In this document: positions 61,164-64,000 of the stretch, in pieces
Layout: the number at the start of each line of letters is the position of its first letter
How positions within the stretch are numbered: position 1 is the stretch's first letter
From: Sclerotinia nivalis
Taxonomy: Eukaryota > Ascomycota > Leotiomycetes > Helotiales > Sclerotiniaceae
Reading direction: 5' to 3'
Assembly: GCA_029531795.1 (NCBI GenBank)
Contig: JAPEIS010000007.1
Coordinates: 1,178,001-1,242,000 of the forward strand
Length of the DNA stretch: 64,000 nucleotides
Position numbers and translations under genes: made by a program
Notes under the pieces: model-generated
Seen by the model: only the letters and a program-made list of their open reading frames with translations
The model's database searches: none
Told to the model about the DNA's origin: nothing

Positions 61164-63284
61164 ATGATGGAGAGTAAAAGGGCAGAAGACAAAACAGCAT
61201 CTCAAAGGGGTCTGATATCGAGGCCTTGCAGCCCATTGAAGGTCCACCGCAAGAGGAAAAGGAAAGTATTTTCATGCACAGAATGCAATAGGCGGAAACA
61301 AAAGGTGCTAAGAACACCAGGACCTTGCTGTTTCTAGTACTAATCATACGTAGTGCGATCGCTCATTTCCTTGCTCCAATTGTGTTGTTCGAAACAAACA
61401 ATCAGCATGCCACTATGGGACCGAATCTGCCAAAAAGCAGCAACTGCTTGTGGAAGGGACAAATACCTCATCGGGCGATGGAGGATCATTTGAGGTCGTA
61501 AAACTTGAGTCTGAATCCATAGCCCAGGTCAGCGCCTTTGGCTTTGCAAAGCCTAACGGTAACAACAACACGACGCTTGGCATCTTTAAAAAGATCTGGA
61601 GCCATGACACGGATCCATGTTCATTTATATCGATGTTACCATTGACAACAGTGGATAACAGCAGGGTACGAGAGAAATACAGGAGCTTGATTCGGCAGCT
61701 GCCTTCAAAGATGATTATTGAAAACCTGGTCAAAATCTTCTTCCATGAAGTCAATTATCAATATTATTCGTTAGATGAAGGCATTTTCCAAGATCATCTG
61801 ATGAATTGGAACAGTTTATCCTTTTCGACACTCAAGAACCCGCTTGAACTATCTGGCGATATGCAGTTCTTTCCCGCACTGCTCTTTCAGTGCCTAGCTC
61901 TTGCTCTCCAGTTTTTGCCACTGGAGTATGACCCTAGTCTAGACTCTCTGAAATATGCCATTGATATGTCATTTGATGATGTAGCAAATGATTATAGCCA
62001 GTCTGGAAATTCAATAATGACCCTACTAGGAAAGCGGAACGCCACTTTGATTACTGTTCAGGCTGGCTTTTTACGCACATCCTTTCTTAAAAATTACGGG
62101 ATGGTACCTGAGAGTTGGCATTCTCTATCGCAAACTATTCGAGATGCTCAGGAAATCGGTTTGCAATACAGTGATAATGAAGGCGGGAAGCGCAACGGAA
62201 TACCCAGAGATGACTTCGAAAGCCAGTGGCTTGAGCAGCTTAGGAGGAGAGTCTGGTTGATACCCTCGTGGTGGGATATTGATATAGCCATGCTTCTTGG
62301 ACGTCCAACCACATCGATCGTCGAGATGGGAAGCCCCCTTTTCCCATCGATGCCCCTGTTCCTGTAAACCACCAAGAAGTAGCGCCTGCTCCACGTACCA
62401 AGTCAGACCCACCAACACCTCTATCTATTATTCTCTGGACATCTGAGTTATCTGCTCCATTATGGGATATTTTTGTTCTGGAGAAAGAGGACCCCCACCG
62501 AAAAGATTTCGCAAAAGTTGGGAAAATGCATGATTCAATTAACCAGATCTCTTCATACTTTCCGCCATATCTCCGAGTACATAACCCAGACACATCATTC
62601 GATGATCATCTCGATTGCTACTGGCTACCCCGCGCTCGTTTTAACCTCCAGAACAATGCTGATTTTACTACAATGACTCTCCATCGGCCATACATATTCG
62701 TCAACCTTTCCAACAGGATTCTAGCATTGAAAGCCGCTCTCGAGGCCCTAGATGCGCAACGGACTTTCTTCAATCTTCTTATCCACACTCGCTACAAGAT
62801 GGTTTGTTCAGCCCTCCGCACGTTCGATGCCGCAGTACTTACAGCTGCAATATACATCATGTATCCCCTTGAAAATAGAGATGATCTCGAGAGTTCTCTT
62901 CAACACGTTCAATGGGCAATGGAACGTTTTGAAGTAATGGGAGATCGGAACCCCATAGCCAAGGCCGCTCTAGGCGTCCTAAGAGCAGTGTACGTCCGTC
63001 TGAAGAAAGCTTTGGGGCCTGCGTCTTGTATGGAATCGTCTTCGAGTAGCTTGAGCGCGCCCTCGAAATTTAATTTCTCTTCCATAGCTCCGCCACAACC
63101 AATAAATGATTTACTTTACAACAATCTTTCTACAATATATGAACCAAAATCCGTGGAGTGGGCGAGCACAGACAAACATGGACTTTTCGATCTTGATGCA
63201 GCAGATGGGACAGAAATATGGCAGTTTGATGGCGACTTCCGCAATGATAGCTTTTGGGTGTTTATGAATGATTATGATCCTTGA
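61164..63284 (+). CDS. Zn2Cys6 fungal transcription factor with an apparent frameshift
   Basis: Exon 1 (61164-61304) begins MMESKRAEDKTASQRG and ends in CTECNRRKQK. A 49-nt intron (61305-61353, GTGCTA donor, TACTAAT branch, CGTAG acceptor, phase 0) splits the cluster, and exon 2 resumes CDRSFPCSNCVVRNKQSAC. The joined motif is Cys-x2-Cys-x6-Cys-x5-Cys-x2-Cys-x8-Cys, residues 38-66, preceded by a basic KRKRKV. A fungal-specific transcription factor domain follows, with the typical SQTIRDAQEIGLQ, LEQLRRRVWLIPSWWDIDIA and MLLGRP stretch. Directly after GRPTT the frame is lost: one frame stops at 62367, and the conserved-looking sequence continues one base back as PPFPIDAPVPVNHQEVAP through to TGA 63284. 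No in-phase intron fits. One missing base near 62305-62320 explains the break. Either a young pseudogene or a base error. Confidence 0.82.
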
Positions 63285-63630
63285 TCCGAGGATTACATAT
63301 ATTGGATTATCCAGCTCTCGAGTGGGAGAATATATTCGAGTAACATGACGTGCTGTATAGTTGTTTTTCTTTGGTCTCCTGTTCGCAGAAATAAACCATC
63401 TTACAAGATTTGCGAGAAATTTCCTTGGACAAGGCACGTGGATATACTGTACCATCTCAAAATCATTTGCGGTGTTTTCTTAGACGCTATGTACTTTTTT
63501 TTTTAAATACATATTGGCCAATTAATATTCTACACATCCAAGCATACCACTTCTCAATCATGCTGTAAATGTATACTGGAACATATCTTCCGCGAGTTTC
63601 TATCAGGTAGGAATTACTGGCCAGTTGAAG
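63285..63630. other. Intergenic between convergent genes
   Basis: About 346 bases joining the 3' flanks of the Zn2Cys6 gene and the dehydrogenase, with a T10 run near 63497. It may hold the true last exon of the dehydrogenase (see that entry). Confidence 0.55.
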
Positions 63631-63978
63631 TCAACATGATTGAATACAAGCTTGGAGTCGGGTTCCTAGCCTTCTAAAACATTGTTTGGATGATGCCTTA
63701 TCTTTCAACATGCTTACTGTGATCGTGGCTTTGTTTTGCTTTTTATTCTCTTCAGCCAAACAAGGATCTAATGACATCGCAGCAATATTCGGATTCTCGG
63801 CTGCAACATAGCTTTGTAAGTGAACAGTTGACAGTTTTGACATGGCATAGGAAGAGGTGTTTGGATATGTCCGGAGGCTACCGCTCATTGCAAGATTGAT
63901 AATTGTACCCGGACCGCCAGGTCCAACAAGTTTCAAAAAGCCCCGAGTCATAAAGAAAGTTCCTTTCACATTGATCTC
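63631..63978 (-). CDS. Short-chain dehydrogenase/reductase, 5' part outside window
   Basis: Short-chain dehydrogenases are NAD(P)H-dependent Rossmann oxidoreductases. The visible exon starts after an acceptor (GGTGTAG at 63979) and reads EINVKGTFFMTRGFLKLVGP, GTIINLAMSGSLRTYPNTSS and YAMSKLSTVHLQSYVAAENP. The catalytic Tyr-x3-Lys (YAMSK) and the preceding Ser are present; the N-terminal Gly-rich cofactor loop lies beyond 64000. After NIAAMSLDP the usual Gly/Pro substrate loop is replaced by CLAEENKKQNKATITVSMLK, which looks non-homologous. A GTAAGC donor lies near 63721. A minus-strand segment at about 63601-63660 (KLVFNHVDFNWPVIPT, stop near 63603) looks like a more typical last exon. The 3' structure is therefore uncertain and the gene may be damaged. 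Confidence 0.7.
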   Translation of the reverse strand, partial: EINVKGTFFMTRGFLKLVGPGGPGTIINLAMSGSLRTYPNTSSYAMSKLSTVHLQSYVAAENPNIAAMSLDPCLAEENKKQNKATITVSMLKDKASSKQCFRRLGTRLQACIQSC

Positions 63979-64000
63979 CTACACCATTAAGAGTGTTAAC

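Overview
This window reads as nuclear DNA of a filamentous ascomycete. Coding genes carry short spliceosomal introns (46-125 nt, GTAAGT-like donors, CTRAC/CTAAT branch points, YAG acceptors). The gene content (velvet regulator, HET-domain protein, Zn2Cys6 factors, a gEgh16/MAS-like secreted protein) is typical of Pezizomycotina. Protein flavour and the gEgh16-type gene suggest a Leotiomycete, perhaps a Sclerotiniaceae relative such as Botrytis or Sclerotinia. That placement is my inference from memory, not a search result.

Layout. 1-7.5 kb: the 3'-truncated end of an unrecognised low-complexity gene (-), GPI18 (-, GPI mannosyltransferase II) and an uncharacterised intronless 612-aa protein (+). 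8.7-14.7 kb: BLM10/PA200 proteasome activator (+). 17.0-18.7 kb: a VosA-like velvet protein (-). 18.7-32.6 kb: a gene-poor stretch of about 14 kb with several tandem repeats, a poly-C/poly-A tract and a few coding-like islands that look like relics. 32.6-34.0 kb: GDP-mannose pyrophosphorylase (-). 35.7-37.8 kb: a HET-domain gene (+) carrying at least two lesions. 38.9-40.9 kb: a dsRBD-like exon (-) with unresolved upstream exons. 43.0-44.8 kb: protein farnesyltransferase beta subunit (-). 47.6-50.0 kb: a 785-aa Zn2Cys6 protein (+). 53.1-54.4 kb: polyubiquitin with five units (+), then a BRAP2/ETP1-type RING plus ZnF-UBP protein (+). 58.5-59.9 kb: a gEgh16/MAS-like secreted protein (-). 61.2-63.3 kb: a Zn2Cys6 transcription factor (+) with an apparent frameshift. 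63.6-64.0 kb: a 5'-truncated short-chain dehydrogenase (-).

Common themes are modest. Ubiquitin precursor, a ubiquitin-binding RING protein and a proteasome activator share the window, the first two as immediate neighbours. GPI18 and GDP-mannose pyrophosphorylase both serve mannose addition to glycans and GPI anchors. I see no prophage, CRISPR array, tRNA or intact transposon. The most checkable oddities are a Ser57Leu change in the last ubiquitin unit, the broken HET and Zn2Cys6 genes, a phased CGG/CCG inverted array at 4.6 kb, and intron-bearing coding islands in the gene-poor stretch. I found no convincing new multi-gene system.
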